In this document: positions 1 through 6,157 of the stretch, piece after piece
Layout: the number at the start of each line of letters is the position of its first letter
How positions within the stretch are numbered: the first letter of the stretch is position 1
From: a bacterium
GTDB lineage: Bacteria > AUK180
DNA length: 6,207 nt
Direction: 5' to 3'
Assembly (NCBI GenBank): GCA_030622125.1
Contig: JAUXGM010000133.1
Coordinates: forward strand, 1-6,207
The notes under the pieces: model-generated
Seen by the model: the letters and a program-made list of their open reading frames with translations, nothing else
Database searches by the model: none
Told to the model about the DNA's origin: nothing
Made by a program: the position numbers and the translations under genes

Positions 1-99
1 ACCATCCCAATTCCAATCATCATACTGTTCTGTTGTTCGGCTTAACCAAAATTGTATTGAATCAAGAATTTTTTGTCCTTTAAAAATTTTTATTTTCAC
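1..99 (-). CDS. 5' end of an unidentified protein gene (partial, leaves the window)
   Basis: An open frame of 33 codons runs off the left edge, starting at a GTG at 99. The translation begins (M)KIKIFKGQKILDSIQFW and ends in a Trp/Asp-rich stretch, YDDWNWDG. The mix of charged, aromatic and small residues looks like real protein. I do not recognise the family. The frame is open upstream only to a stop at 127-129, and the only other conventional start is a TTG at 123, so GTG 99 is preferred. There is no Shine-Dalgarno sequence before the GTG. A near-consensus promoter at 106-133 would start transcription at about 99, so the message may be leaderless. The gene lies on the same strand as the glycosyltransferase operon, about 320 bp downstream, with its own promoter, so it is probably a separate unit. 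Coding status is inferred from a short stretch only. Confidence 0.5.
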   Translation of the reverse strand, partial: MKIKIFKGQKILDSIQFWLSRTTEQYDDWNWDG

Positions 100-105
100 A
101 ATAGT

Positions 106-133
106 ATTATAACAAAAAAACAATAATTATCAA
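106..133 (-). promoter_or_regulatory. sigma70-like promoter for the partial left-edge gene
   Basis: On the minus strand a TTGATA box (128-133) is followed after 16 nt by a perfect TATAAT box (106-111). The expected start point, 6-7 nt further on, is 98-99, which coincides with the GTG of the partial gene. The spacer is a T-rich run that is also the left arm of a 15-bp inverted repeat (111-125). The region is AT-rich, so chance matches are possible, but two near-consensus boxes at good spacing next to a plausible start codon support the call. Confidence 0.5.
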
Positions 134-141
134 TATGAAAA

Positions 142-170
142 GTGAAGAAATAAAAAGATAAATTCTTCAC
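142..170. repeat. perfect 8-bp stem-loop
   Basis: GTGAAGAA (142-149) pairs exactly with TTCTTCAC (163-170) around a 13-nt A-rich loop. After one mismatch the stem regains two further A-T pairs. No T-run follows on either strand, so it is not a typical intrinsic terminator. The right arm continues into ATTCGTTCAGAATGAC, which resembles dispersed palindromic intergenic elements known from many bacterial genomes. That resemblance is from memory and needs a copy count. Confidence 0.4.
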
Positions 171-213
171 ATTCGTTCAGAATGACCTCGTAAAACGGGG
201 CAAGCTGCAGGAT

Positions 214-234
214 AACTCACAACTCATAACTCGG
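214..234 (+). repeat. heptanucleotide tandem repeat, three copies of AACTCNN
   Basis: Three contiguous 7-bp units share AACTC followed by AC, AT and GG. Two further units in the same style (AACTCGC, AACTATT) lie at 265-278. The unit length matches the other 7-bp repeats at 375-395 and 6158-6185, although the sequences differ. Confidence 0.6.
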
Positions 235-239
235 AACCA

Positions 240-260
240 CCGCACCAATATATGGAGCGG
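240..260. repeat. GC-rich stem-loop
   Basis: CCGC (240-243) pairs with GCGG (257-260), then after one A-A mismatch CCA (245-247) pairs with TGG (253-255), leaving an AATATA-type loop. It sits in the GC-richer island. No adjacent T-run is present on either strand, so it is a structural element of unknown role rather than a standard terminator. Confidence 0.4.
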
Positions 261-330
261 GGTAAACTCGCAACTATTTGACGCTGATGCTATTGTTTTT
301 TTGTTTTCGGAGTTTAATATTGTTTTCCGT

Positions 331-362
331 ATTCCCTTATTCCCTTATTTCCTTATTCTCTG
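331..362 (+). repeat. 8-bp tandem repeat, unit ATTCCCTT
   Basis: There are two perfect copies (331-338, 339-346), one with a single change, ATTTCCTT (347-354), and a decayed fourth, ATTCTCTG (355-362). It lies in non-coding DNA just downstream of the large gene. Confidence 0.6.
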
Positions 363-374
363 GTATTCTTCACT

Positions 375-395
375 AACCTCCAACCTCCAACCTCT
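375..395 (+). repeat. heptanucleotide tandem repeat, unit AACCTCC
   Basis: Two perfect copies (375-381, 382-388) are followed by AACCTCT (389-395). The last copy also forms the left arm of the hairpin at the end of the large gene, so the repeat may have helped create that hairpin. Confidence 0.6.
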
Positions 396-422
396 TGTTG
401 TTGAGGTATGTCCCAAGAGGTT
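389..422 (-). terminator. hairpin at the 3' end of the large gene, possible weak terminator
   Basis: AACCTCTTG (389-397) and CAAGAGGTT (414-422) form a perfect 9-bp inverted repeat around a 16-nt loop. In the minus-strand transcript the stem begins inside the TAA stop codon (421-423) of the large gene. The position is right for a terminator or an RNA-stabilising 3' hairpin. The sequence after it is G/T-mixed (GGAGGTTGG) and lacks the U-run of an intrinsic terminator, so termination here would be weak or need a factor. No better terminator is visible before the next gene. Confidence 0.35.
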
Positions 423-3400
423 ATTGCCAGCCAATTATTACATTTGCGACTGCCCTTGGCTCAGGCGGAAGAGTATGTACATTTTTTTCGTATTCATGAT
501 TATACGGTGAAATATTCAATGCCTTATTATTTACTACAAGTGTACTGCTTCCACCGGGGTCAAATCCCATAGCGGTAATTATTCCTTTTGATAAAAGTAT
601 TTCCGCCATATCATTATGTGTAGCACCAACCGATTCCCTTATTCTACCGTTCACTGTCAAAACAGTAAGGTTTCCATCCTTATCTAGTCCGACTGCTATT
701 TTGGGTCCGCGCATATCTAAAAAATCAAGTCGGGATGCCTGTATCTTGATGGAGTTTTCTGTTTTCCAGCCCTCTATCTCCATATTTATACATACCTTAC
801 CATCATTTACGAGCATAGGACCGGCTTCAAGTGCATATTCAACATCTCTCCAGAAATGAAGTTTGAAAATAACCTCTTTTTCTATCCTATCCCAGCTTTT
901 TGGACATAGATTTTCCGGAAATGAGAAAGTTAGTCCCACGGGCAAAATCTTGGCATTCTCACCTTTTTTAGTATGTATTATCTCCTTAATAATATTACCT
1001 GATAAACGATAAATAACTCTACCATCACCTTTAATATATTCATCGGAATACATAAGGTCATAAAAGCAAGGTTTGTCTGAGGGTACAGAAAGATTATAAT
1101 TATCTCCTGTAAGAATAATTTCCTTATTTGAGTCAATTATAGTAATGCCTTCTGAACAGTTTATACGCTTTATTTTCAAAATGCCGTCAGAAAAAATACC
1201 AAAAGCGGCTTTGTTAAACAGTGGAGGTGATAAGACTTTCTTCTTTGAGATAACCATTCCAAGTGGAGAACCGATATATGATTCTGAAATACCGAGTTTA
1301 CCAATAAGTTCAGCATTTAATATATAACCACCATTCCATGCAATTTTAGGTCGTTTTCCTGTCTTTTTATGAAAAATATCACAAAACCTTAGAACAGTCA
1401 TAGTTTTATTATCGTCACAATCCATAATACCAAACTCCCATTTCTTTCTTCCATCTTTTATTGAAACCTTTGCCATAACACCTGACCATGGCAATCCATC
1501 ATTATAAACCCCCATGATATGTGATGTTGAAATATCGCTTTTTTTATCCTTATCTGAGACAAGAGATTTTAATACTTTCATTACAGGTGAACCATTTGTC
1601 TCTGCATCTTGTTTAAGAATTTCAAGTAATTTTTTTTCACTATATTTCCTTGCGAGTTTCTTGAAAACTGAACTTTTCAATGCGTTACTGAAATCTTTAC
1701 AGTTCTGTACGGGAGTTGGGTAGGAAAGACAACTTCTCAATCCGGCAGGAACCCACTGCAAGTAACCGCTCCCAATAGGGATTCCCATTATCTTTGATGC
1801 TAATATTTTTTTTACTTTTCCAATATGAAATGCCTCAATATCTACAATATCCGTCATCATTACAGAATGGTCTCCACTTGCAATAATAAACCCATTTCTT
1901 TCTTTTACATCCTTAAGAAATTGTAATGCTTCATTTCCAAGTTGTTCAAAATCGACTCCTACTGTTACCTGATTACTATTAATTATTTTACACATTCCAT
2001 ATTCAAATAGAAGTTTGAGTTCTGATTTTGTAGAACTTGAAATATAACCCCTTAATGCATCAGCAGTAATTGATAATCCGATGGGAATATTATGTTTGAT
2101 AATATAGATCGGTGCAATGTCTTTGGCAGATTCAAGATGTTTTGCTGTAAGTTCTTCTTCTATTTTTAATCCAAGACGGTTGCGCAAGGGCTGAAGAACA
2201 AAGAATTCCATTTCATAATTTATATAATTGCCTGGAAATAATGCTATTGGAACATTCTCAGCAAGTCTCCTCTGCAATCTTTTTCTATGATCTATAACAA
2301 GTTCGGAACTATTTGTAAGCTGAAATATTGCATGGTCAAAATCAACTAATAGATCGACTTGCTTTCTAAAATCCATATACGCTGGCGGTGATACAATTTT
2401 ATTAAAAAGAATAGTAATAACACCGGTAAGTTCTTGAAATGTCAGTTCCCTATATGGATAATAATTTTTATTTCTATGTCTGTAATCCAGAGAATAGTCA
2501 ACCCTGATAGCAATCTCTCCCTTTCTATATAGAAATAAATTATCCACTGCATTATAGAATTTGTGTATTTTTTTTAAAGGAAGCGGTGTGGGATCGGGAT
2601 TGTATTTGACAAGATTGGTTGCAAATTCCATTGCCATACCGCGGAACTGCTGTTCTTCCACTCTGAAATAACTCGGATCTATTAGCGACTTGAGAAATAT
2701 CATAAATCTCATCTTTCCATATCCGGGGAGGTACTGACGGTTCTTTGTATTTAGTATATATTCAAGGTCTTTATTCTTATTTTCAGTAATCTGATTATGT
2801 TGATGAAAAGCCCATATTGCTAATTTCATATTATCTGAATTATTACAAAGTTGAAGAAATAACTTATATAACATAAGTTTAATACTTTTTTCCATTGCAT
2901 CAAGGGTATAGCGGCTCTCAACTACTTTTTTATTATGAACTGCTTCCATCATATAATCCTGTGGATAAAGTACATGGTTTACAACTTTATTTATCACCTC
3001 TTCTCTGATGTCATCATTAATAAACTCAATTACTTTAAACCTATCTTCAGATGGAAGATGTTCACCAATTACATAAGAATAGACATGCTCGGGATAATAT
3101 CTCCGCGTAAATATTGGTATTCCGCACGCAGATGCTTCTAAAATAGGCAGTCCGCGTCCTTCTGTTTCACTTGGCAGCAGAACAAGTGATGCAATGTTAT
3201 AAAGTTCTGTAATTGTGAGTGGTTCTTTATACCTCTGTTTGAATGATGCTTTATCAAATTCACTGAATAGAAATCCAAGAAATATCCTTTTTCTATAACT
3301 GGAATCTATTTCGGATAACATTTCGTTAAATAAATAGAGCAACTTTTCAGCATAATTCACATGACCCACCGCAATTGGTCCTGTTATTAGCAGTGTCAAT

Positions 3401-4590
3401 TTCAATTTTTTATTATTATCAAACAACTTTGAAAATACCTTATTTGCAAATAATTTCTTTATTAGGATAAAATTTACTTCTATTTTCTTTCGTGATATTA
3501 TTCTGGTAGGTTGTAAAAAAATAAAATTATTATCTATAAATTCCTTTAATCCTAATGTATTAGAACCACCTATAAAAATAGGCGATGGATTATCTTTTGA
3601 TATCAATTTTTTTGAAATTGCTCTATCTACTGTAATAGGAATAATATGCTTATTCCCTTTATTGAAAATATCAAATAATTGTTTAAATGCCTCTATCTTT
3701 TTTCTCCTACCGATATCTTCATAAATTTCCGTGTCTATTACTGTTCCTATCTCTGTTACATTGGCGGGATTATGTCCGTATATTTCAATAAGTTTTTGCG
3801 ATTGAGCTTTATTGATATTAACTTGTAACCAGGAGCGCGATTCCCAGGCATAAAGAACTTCAATCAAAGAAAAAACTTCACCAATATGTGAATTATGGAA
3901 AAAATGGTCTCTTGGTCCGGGTTTTATTTTTTTTGTTTTTAAATCAATCTTTCTGTTCCCGCTTTCCCAGTAAAAATCGTGATTATTGTTTATTACGGGA
4001 ATACCCATAAACTCAGAAATAAATACTGTTGCAAGTGCAAGAGATACATTTCCCGGATTTGAACAGATATTAATCAAAAATAGGAGTCTTATATCATTCT
4101 CTTCAATATATCTACCAAGTTTCTCTGTAATGGTTAGAACATCATCACGGAAATTTAGTATCAGCCTATTATAAGATTTACTTCCGCGCTCAAGGTCCTT
4201 GAGAAAAAAATCTTTGTAGTATTTCCAATGATCGAACCCGACAATTTCCGGTATCTCATACCTTTTATAAGATGAAGCTATAATGTTTTCACCTATATTA
4301 TTATAAAATTTTCCACTTATGAAATGTATAGATATATCTTTAATAATTCTCTGTAAAGCCTTTGCATATTTCCCAATTTCAAAAGTTACACCGTCAACTG
4401 AATAATTAAAAGTTAGAAATGCAATTCCTCTGGAAATTTGTTCTTTGAATTTATCAAACTCATCAATATTAAATGTATCTGTTGGCGAAATATCTCTATT
4501 TTCTCTTATCCTATCAATATGGAAACCCAGGTCGAACCAGGTTTCTATCTTTTCGGATTTAAGTGCCGACATCATCTCTTCTATATTCAT
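421..4590 (-). CDS. three-part protein: GT4-like glycosyltransferase, unassigned middle region, phosphodiester glycosidase (NAGPA-like) domain
   Basis: This 1389-residue protein has no visible signal peptide or membrane segment and is predicted cytoplasmic. After an acidic lead-in (1-55), residues 58-575 form a GT-B glycosyltransferase. The N-terminal half has DGVTFE (66-71) and HDFYWESG (204-211). The C-terminal half has PTRIISRKK (361-369) and an E-x7-E motif in ETEGRGLPILE (E477, E485). Residues 600-1020 match nothing I know. Residues 1022-1388 resemble the phosphodiester glycosidase family of human NAGPA, which cleaves sugar-1-phosphate diesters: WNGGY (1085-1089), EAGPMLV (1255-1261), the strand pair AVGLDKDGNLTVLTVNGR (1299-1316), GFDPGGSS (1342-1349) and EPRAVANV (1377-1384). 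The usual signature is DGGGS(S); here one Gly is Pro. The ATG overlaps the upstream stop codon as ATGA, with only a weak GAAG before it, so coupled translation is likely. Family calls are confident; donor, acceptor and the combined role are unknown. Confidence 0.85.
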   Translation of the reverse strand: MNIEEMMSALKSEKIETWFDLGFHIDRIRENRDISPTDTFNIDEFDKFKEQISRGIAFLTFNYSVDGVTFEIGKYAKALQRIIKDISIHFISGKFYNNIGENIIASSYKRYEIPEIVGFDHWKYYKDFFLKDLERGSKSYNRLILNFRDDVLTITEKLGRYIEENDIRLLFLINICSNPGNVSLALATVFISEFMGIPVINNNHDFYWESGNRKIDLKTKKIKPGPRDHFFHNSHIGEVFSLIEVLYAWESRSWLQVNINKAQSQKLIEIYGHNPANVTEIGTVIDTEIYEDIGRRKKIEAFKQLFDIFNKGNKHIIPITVDRAISKKLISKDNPSPIFIGGSNTLGLKEFIDNNFIFLQPTRIISRKKIEVNFILIKKLFANKVFSKLFDNNKKLKLTLLITGPIAVGHVNYAEKLLYLFNEMLSEIDSSYRKRIFLGFLFSEFDKASFKQRYKEPLTITELYNIASLVLLPSETEGRGLPILEASACGIPIFTRRYYPEHVYSYVIGEHLPSEDRFKVIEFINDDIREEVINKVVNHVLYPQDYMMEAVHNKKVVESRYTLDAMEKSIKLMLYKLFLQLCNNSDNMKLAIWAFHQHNQITENKNKDLEYILNTKNRQYLPGYGKMRFMIFLKSLIDPSYFRVEEQQFRGMAMEFATNLVKYNPDPTPLPLKKIHKFYNAVDNLFLYRKGEIAIRVDYSLDYRHRNKNYYPYRELTFQELTGVITILFNKIVSPPAYMDFRKQVDLLVDFDHAIFQLTNSSELVIDHRKRLQRRLAENVPIALFPGNYINYEMEFFVLQPLRNRLGLKIEEELTAKHLESAKDIAPIYIIKHNIPIGLSITADALRGYISSSTKSELKLLFEYGMCKIINSNQVTVGVDFEQLGNEALQFLKDVKERNGFIIASGDHSVMMTDIVDIEAFHIGKVKKILASKIMGIPIGSGYLQWVPAGLRSCLSYPTPVQNCKDFSNALKSSVFKKLARKYSEKKLLEILKQDAETNGSPVMKVLKSLVSDKDKKSDISTSHIMGVYNDGLPWSGVMAKVSIKDGRKKWEFGIMDCDDNKTMTVLRFCDIFHKKTGKRPKIAWNGGYILNAELIGKLGISESYIGSPLGMVISKKKVLSPPLFNKAAFGIFSDGILKIKRINCSEGITIIDSNKEIILTGDNYNLSVPSDKPCFYDLMYSDEYIKGDGRVIYRLSGNIIKEIIHTKKGENAKILPVGLTFSFPENLCPKSWDRIEKEVIFKLHFWRDVEYALEAGPMLVNDGKVCINMEIEGWKTENSIKIQASRLDFLDMRGPKIAVGLDKDGNLTVLTVNGRIRESVGATHNDMAEILLSKGIITAMGFDPGGSSTLVVNNKALNISPYNHEYEKNVHTLPPEPRAVANVIIGWQ

Positions 4591-5921
4591 AATTCTTCAT
4601 CCACTTTGTGCCTTTGCATTTTTGGGATAACTATTTTTATAGTTTCATCAACAAACAATTCAGTTAATTTTTCTTCCAATACTTCAAAGGAAAAATACTT
4701 TTTACCCAATTCAAAATTATATTCGGTAATTTCCTTTCTTAATTTATCATTATATATTATCTCACAAATCTCACTTATTGCTTCATCTGTTAAGATATTA
4801 TCTTCAATCATCACCGTTTTAAAACCTTTAGAACCTATATCAGTCCAAAAAACCGGTTTGTAATTGTTTACAAAGACAGGACATTTTGCTAATACCGCTT
4901 CAATAAATGCATTTCCAAATCCTTCATATCTGCTAAAATATGTACATGCTCTTGCGGATGCGTAAGCATCAGATAGAGAATATATCTTTTTCCCTATAGA
5001 AGATTTCTCCCTTTTACTAAGTATCCTGTTACGAGAAAAAAATACTCTGTCATTGAGTCCCTTATCCTTTATAAGTTGTACAAGTTCCTTATAATAACCG
5101 AATCTTTCATCATCGGCATAACTTCCGGTAATTACCAGTTTAACTTTCTTATCTTTAATCCGTTCAATAAGTTCTATTGCGGTCTCAATCCCTTTTCGTC
5201 TTACAATTCTTGTGGCTTGAAAAATAGGAATATCGTCTTTTTTCAATCCAATATCATCAAGCATACACCTATTATATCCATCTATTTCCGCATAACGCTT
5301 ATTAAAATCCATTACATTTGGAACAAGAAGCGATTCAAGACCGAATTTTTCCTTTAATATATTTTTTGAATAGGTATTTATTACTGCATGTTTGACATTC
5401 GGGGAAATAAGCGGAAATGTACCATGAACAAGATCATTTATTTCTTTAAATGGTGATTCATACCTATCTCCCCTTTCCCAGAAAAAATCATGATCATGAC
5501 ACACTACCTTAATATTTGTATTTTTAACAATCTTTTTTATACCCATTCCCATAGAGAGATGAGCGGGTAACGCAGAAGCATTTTCAGAAAGTATTACATC
5601 AATTCTATTGGAAATAATCCATTTAAAAATATGAACTGCTATTTTATTGGAAGCATATTCAAGTTGCTCAAGAAGTTCATCAAGATCTTCTAATCTCGGA
5701 AAGAAAAATGCTCTCTTTTGTTCCCATTCGCATTCAGGTGAAAAGAAAGAAAGCATTTGACCGAAGGTTTCATTTTCGGGTTCTACAATGTTTCTGGTAT
5801 ATTGCCCCGATAAGATAAATACCTTGTGTCCCATTTTTTTTAAAACTTCGATCCATTTTTCAGTCTCAAGTGCAACTCCATCCACATCGCCGATTCTGCC
5901 TATTATAACACCAATATTCAT
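4587..5921 (-). CDS. GT4-type glycosyltransferase
   Basis: This 444-residue GT-B glycosyltransferase transfers a sugar, probably from an NDP-sugar, to an unknown acceptor in the cytoplasm. The N-terminal Rossmann half starts at MNIGVIIGRIGDVDGVALE and has the GH-VFILSG strand typical of GT4 proteins. HDHDFFWERG lies at 142-151 and PNVMDF at 201-206. The C-terminal donor-binding half has ATRIVRRKGIE (236-246), a KLVITGS strand (261-267) and the E-x7-E motif in EGFGNAFIE (E333, E341). Length is normal for the family. The DGV-LE-W and HDHDFFWER motifs recall the GT4 group that includes mannosylglucosylglycerate-type synthases, but this is from memory and not enough to name a substrate. ATG 5921 is chosen because a perfect AGGAGG (5928-5933) sits 6 nt before it. 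A frame extension to TTG 5999 has no ribosome site. It shares the fold and motifs of the next gene's N-terminal domain. Confidence 0.88.
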   Translation of the reverse strand: MNIGVIIGRIGDVDGVALETEKWIEVLKKMGHKVFILSGQYTRNIVEPENETFGQMLSFFSPECEWEQKRAFFFPRLEDLDELLEQLEYASNKIAVHIFKWIISNRIDVILSENASALPAHLSMGMGIKKIVKNTNIKVVCHDHDFFWERGDRYESPFKEINDLVHGTFPLISPNVKHAVINTYSKNILKEKFGLESLLVPNVMDFNKRYAEIDGYNRCMLDDIGLKKDDIPIFQATRIVRRKGIETAIELIERIKDKKVKLVITGSYADDERFGYYKELVQLIKDKGLNDRVFFSRNRILSKREKSSIGKKIYSLSDAYASARACTYFSRYEGFGNAFIEAVLAKCPVFVNNYKPVFWTDIGSKGFKTVMIEDNILTDEAISEICEIIYNDKLRKEITEYNFELGKKYFSFEVLEEKLTELFVDETIKIVIPKMQRHKVDEEL

Positions 5922-5927
5922 AAAGAA

Positions 5928-5933
5928 CCTCCT
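5928..5933 (-). promoter_or_regulatory. strong Shine-Dalgarno site deciding the start at 5921
   Basis: On the minus strand this is AGGAGG, 6 nt before ATG 5921, a near-ideal ribosome binding site. It fixes the start of the 444-residue glycosyltransferase. The TAG stop of a 23-codon upstream frame (5932-5934) overlaps it. Confidence 0.85.
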
Positions 5934-6003
5934 AAACGGTATAGTTTCCGGGAAGATCAAATTCAAAATACATTTTATAAATTTCTTCGTACAACTCAAA
6001 CAT
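5932..6003 (-). CDS. possible 23-codon leader peptide in the 5' untranslated region
   Basis: An ATG at 6003 opens a frame of 23 residues (starting MFELYEEIYKMYFEF, ending NYTV) that stops at TAG 5932-5934, inside the Shine-Dalgarno site of the glycosyltransferase gene. It is unusually rich in aromatic residues (seven Phe/Tyr) and acidic residues. A frame ending exactly on a ribosome site could couple or tune translation of the next gene. Against this, I see no ribosome binding site before its ATG, and a 23-codon frame can arise by chance. It is listed as a candidate only. Confidence 0.2.
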   Translation of the reverse strand: MFELYEEIYKMYFEFDLPGNYTV

Positions 6004-6042
6004 TTTTTCGGTCAATAATTAGTATCTTTTTAACTCATTTTG

Positions 6043-6071
6043 ATTATACTTTTTTTTGTCGTAAAAATCAA
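6043..6071 (-). promoter_or_regulatory. sigma70-like promoter of the glycosyltransferase operon
   Basis: On the minus strand TTGATT (6066-6071) is followed after exactly 17 nt by TATAAT (6043-6048). The spacer contains a run of eight A. The predicted transcription start is about 6036, giving a leader of about 115 nt before the ATG at 5921. It is the only good promoter seen upstream of the operon, and none is needed before the overlapping second gene. Confidence 0.65.
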
Positions 6072-6111
6072 ATTTCCGTTTTGCATAGCGAAAAATGAAT
6101 CCGGGACACAT

Positions 6112-6150
6112 AAAAAAGGTTAAAAGGTTCAAAAGTTCAAAAGTTCAAGG
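6112..6150 (+). repeat. 8-9-bp tandem repeat, unit AAAAGTTC
   Basis: Two perfect copies (6131-6138, 6139-6146) are preceded by AAAAGGTTC (6122-6130) and a further degenerate unit AAAAAAGGTT (6112-6121). It is non-coding and lies upstream of the operon promoter. Confidence 0.55.
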
Positions 6151-6157
6151 AGTAATC

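Larger units (their letters stand above)
111..305. repeat. 195-bp segment bounded by a perfect 15-bp inverted repeat (MITE-like candidate)
   Basis: Bases 111-125 (AACAAAAAAACAATA) and 291-305 (TATTGTTTTTTTGTT) are exact reverse complements over 15 bp. They enclose 165 bp that includes a GC-richer island and several stem-loops, the general layout of a small non-autonomous element with terminal inverted repeats. The arms are low-complexity runs of A or T, so chance or slippage could explain them. I see no target-site duplication outside the arms: the left flank ends in ATTAT and the right flank starts with TTCGG. It contains no transposase. Confidence 0.3.
100..420. other. structured intergenic region without a gene
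   Basis: No convincing coding frame crosses this stretch on either strand. It contains the promoter at 106-133, a 15-bp inverted repeat pair (111-125/291-305), stem-loops at 142-170, 186-200 and 240-260, tandem repeats at 214-234, 265-278, 331-362 and 375-395, and a hairpin at 389-422. The word ATTCTTCAC occurs at 162-170 and again at 365-373, and its core occurs inverted at 142-149. Bases 175-275 are visibly richer in G and C than the surroundings. This looks like accumulated repeat or small mobile-element material, possibly with a structured RNA, rather than a decayed gene. Confidence 0.6.

Noticed and set aside
214-395. CRISPR array
   Set aside because: Repeats are 7-8 bp and directly contiguous, with no unique spacers and no cas genes.
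301-510. Plus-strand frame of 69 codons starting in the intergenic region
   Set aside because: It begins at a TTG without a ribosome site, reads through two tandem repeats and continues antisense into the 3' end of the large gene. The hydrophobic look comes from T-rich DNA.
421-4590. Stealth-type hexose-1-phosphate transferase as identity of the middle region
   Set aside because: A sugar-phosphate transferase next to a phosphodiester glycosidase would make sense, but I could not find the characteristic conserved stretches of that family, so no such claim is made.
4570-4610. Frameshift or misassembly joining two genes
   Set aside because: The 4-base ATGA overlap is a normal operon junction and both frames are intact over their full length.
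4438-4863. Plus-strand open frame of 141 codons across the junction of the two genes
   Set aside because: It lies antisense to two well-supported coding regions, has Ser/Ile/Phe-rich low-quality composition and no ribosome site. The other plus-strand frames inside the genes fail for the same reasons.
5922-5999. N-terminal extension of the first glycosyltransferase to a TTG at 5999, adding 26 residues
   Set aside because: No ribosome site precedes the TTG, the extra residues do not belong to the GT-B fold, and a perfect AGGAGG sits 6 nt before ATG 5921, where the typical first strand MNIGVIIG begins.
6075-6115. Element end suggested by the GC-richer words CATAGCG and ATCCGGGACAC upstream of the promoter
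   Set aside because: No matching inverted or direct partner was found in the window, so there is no support beyond local base composition.
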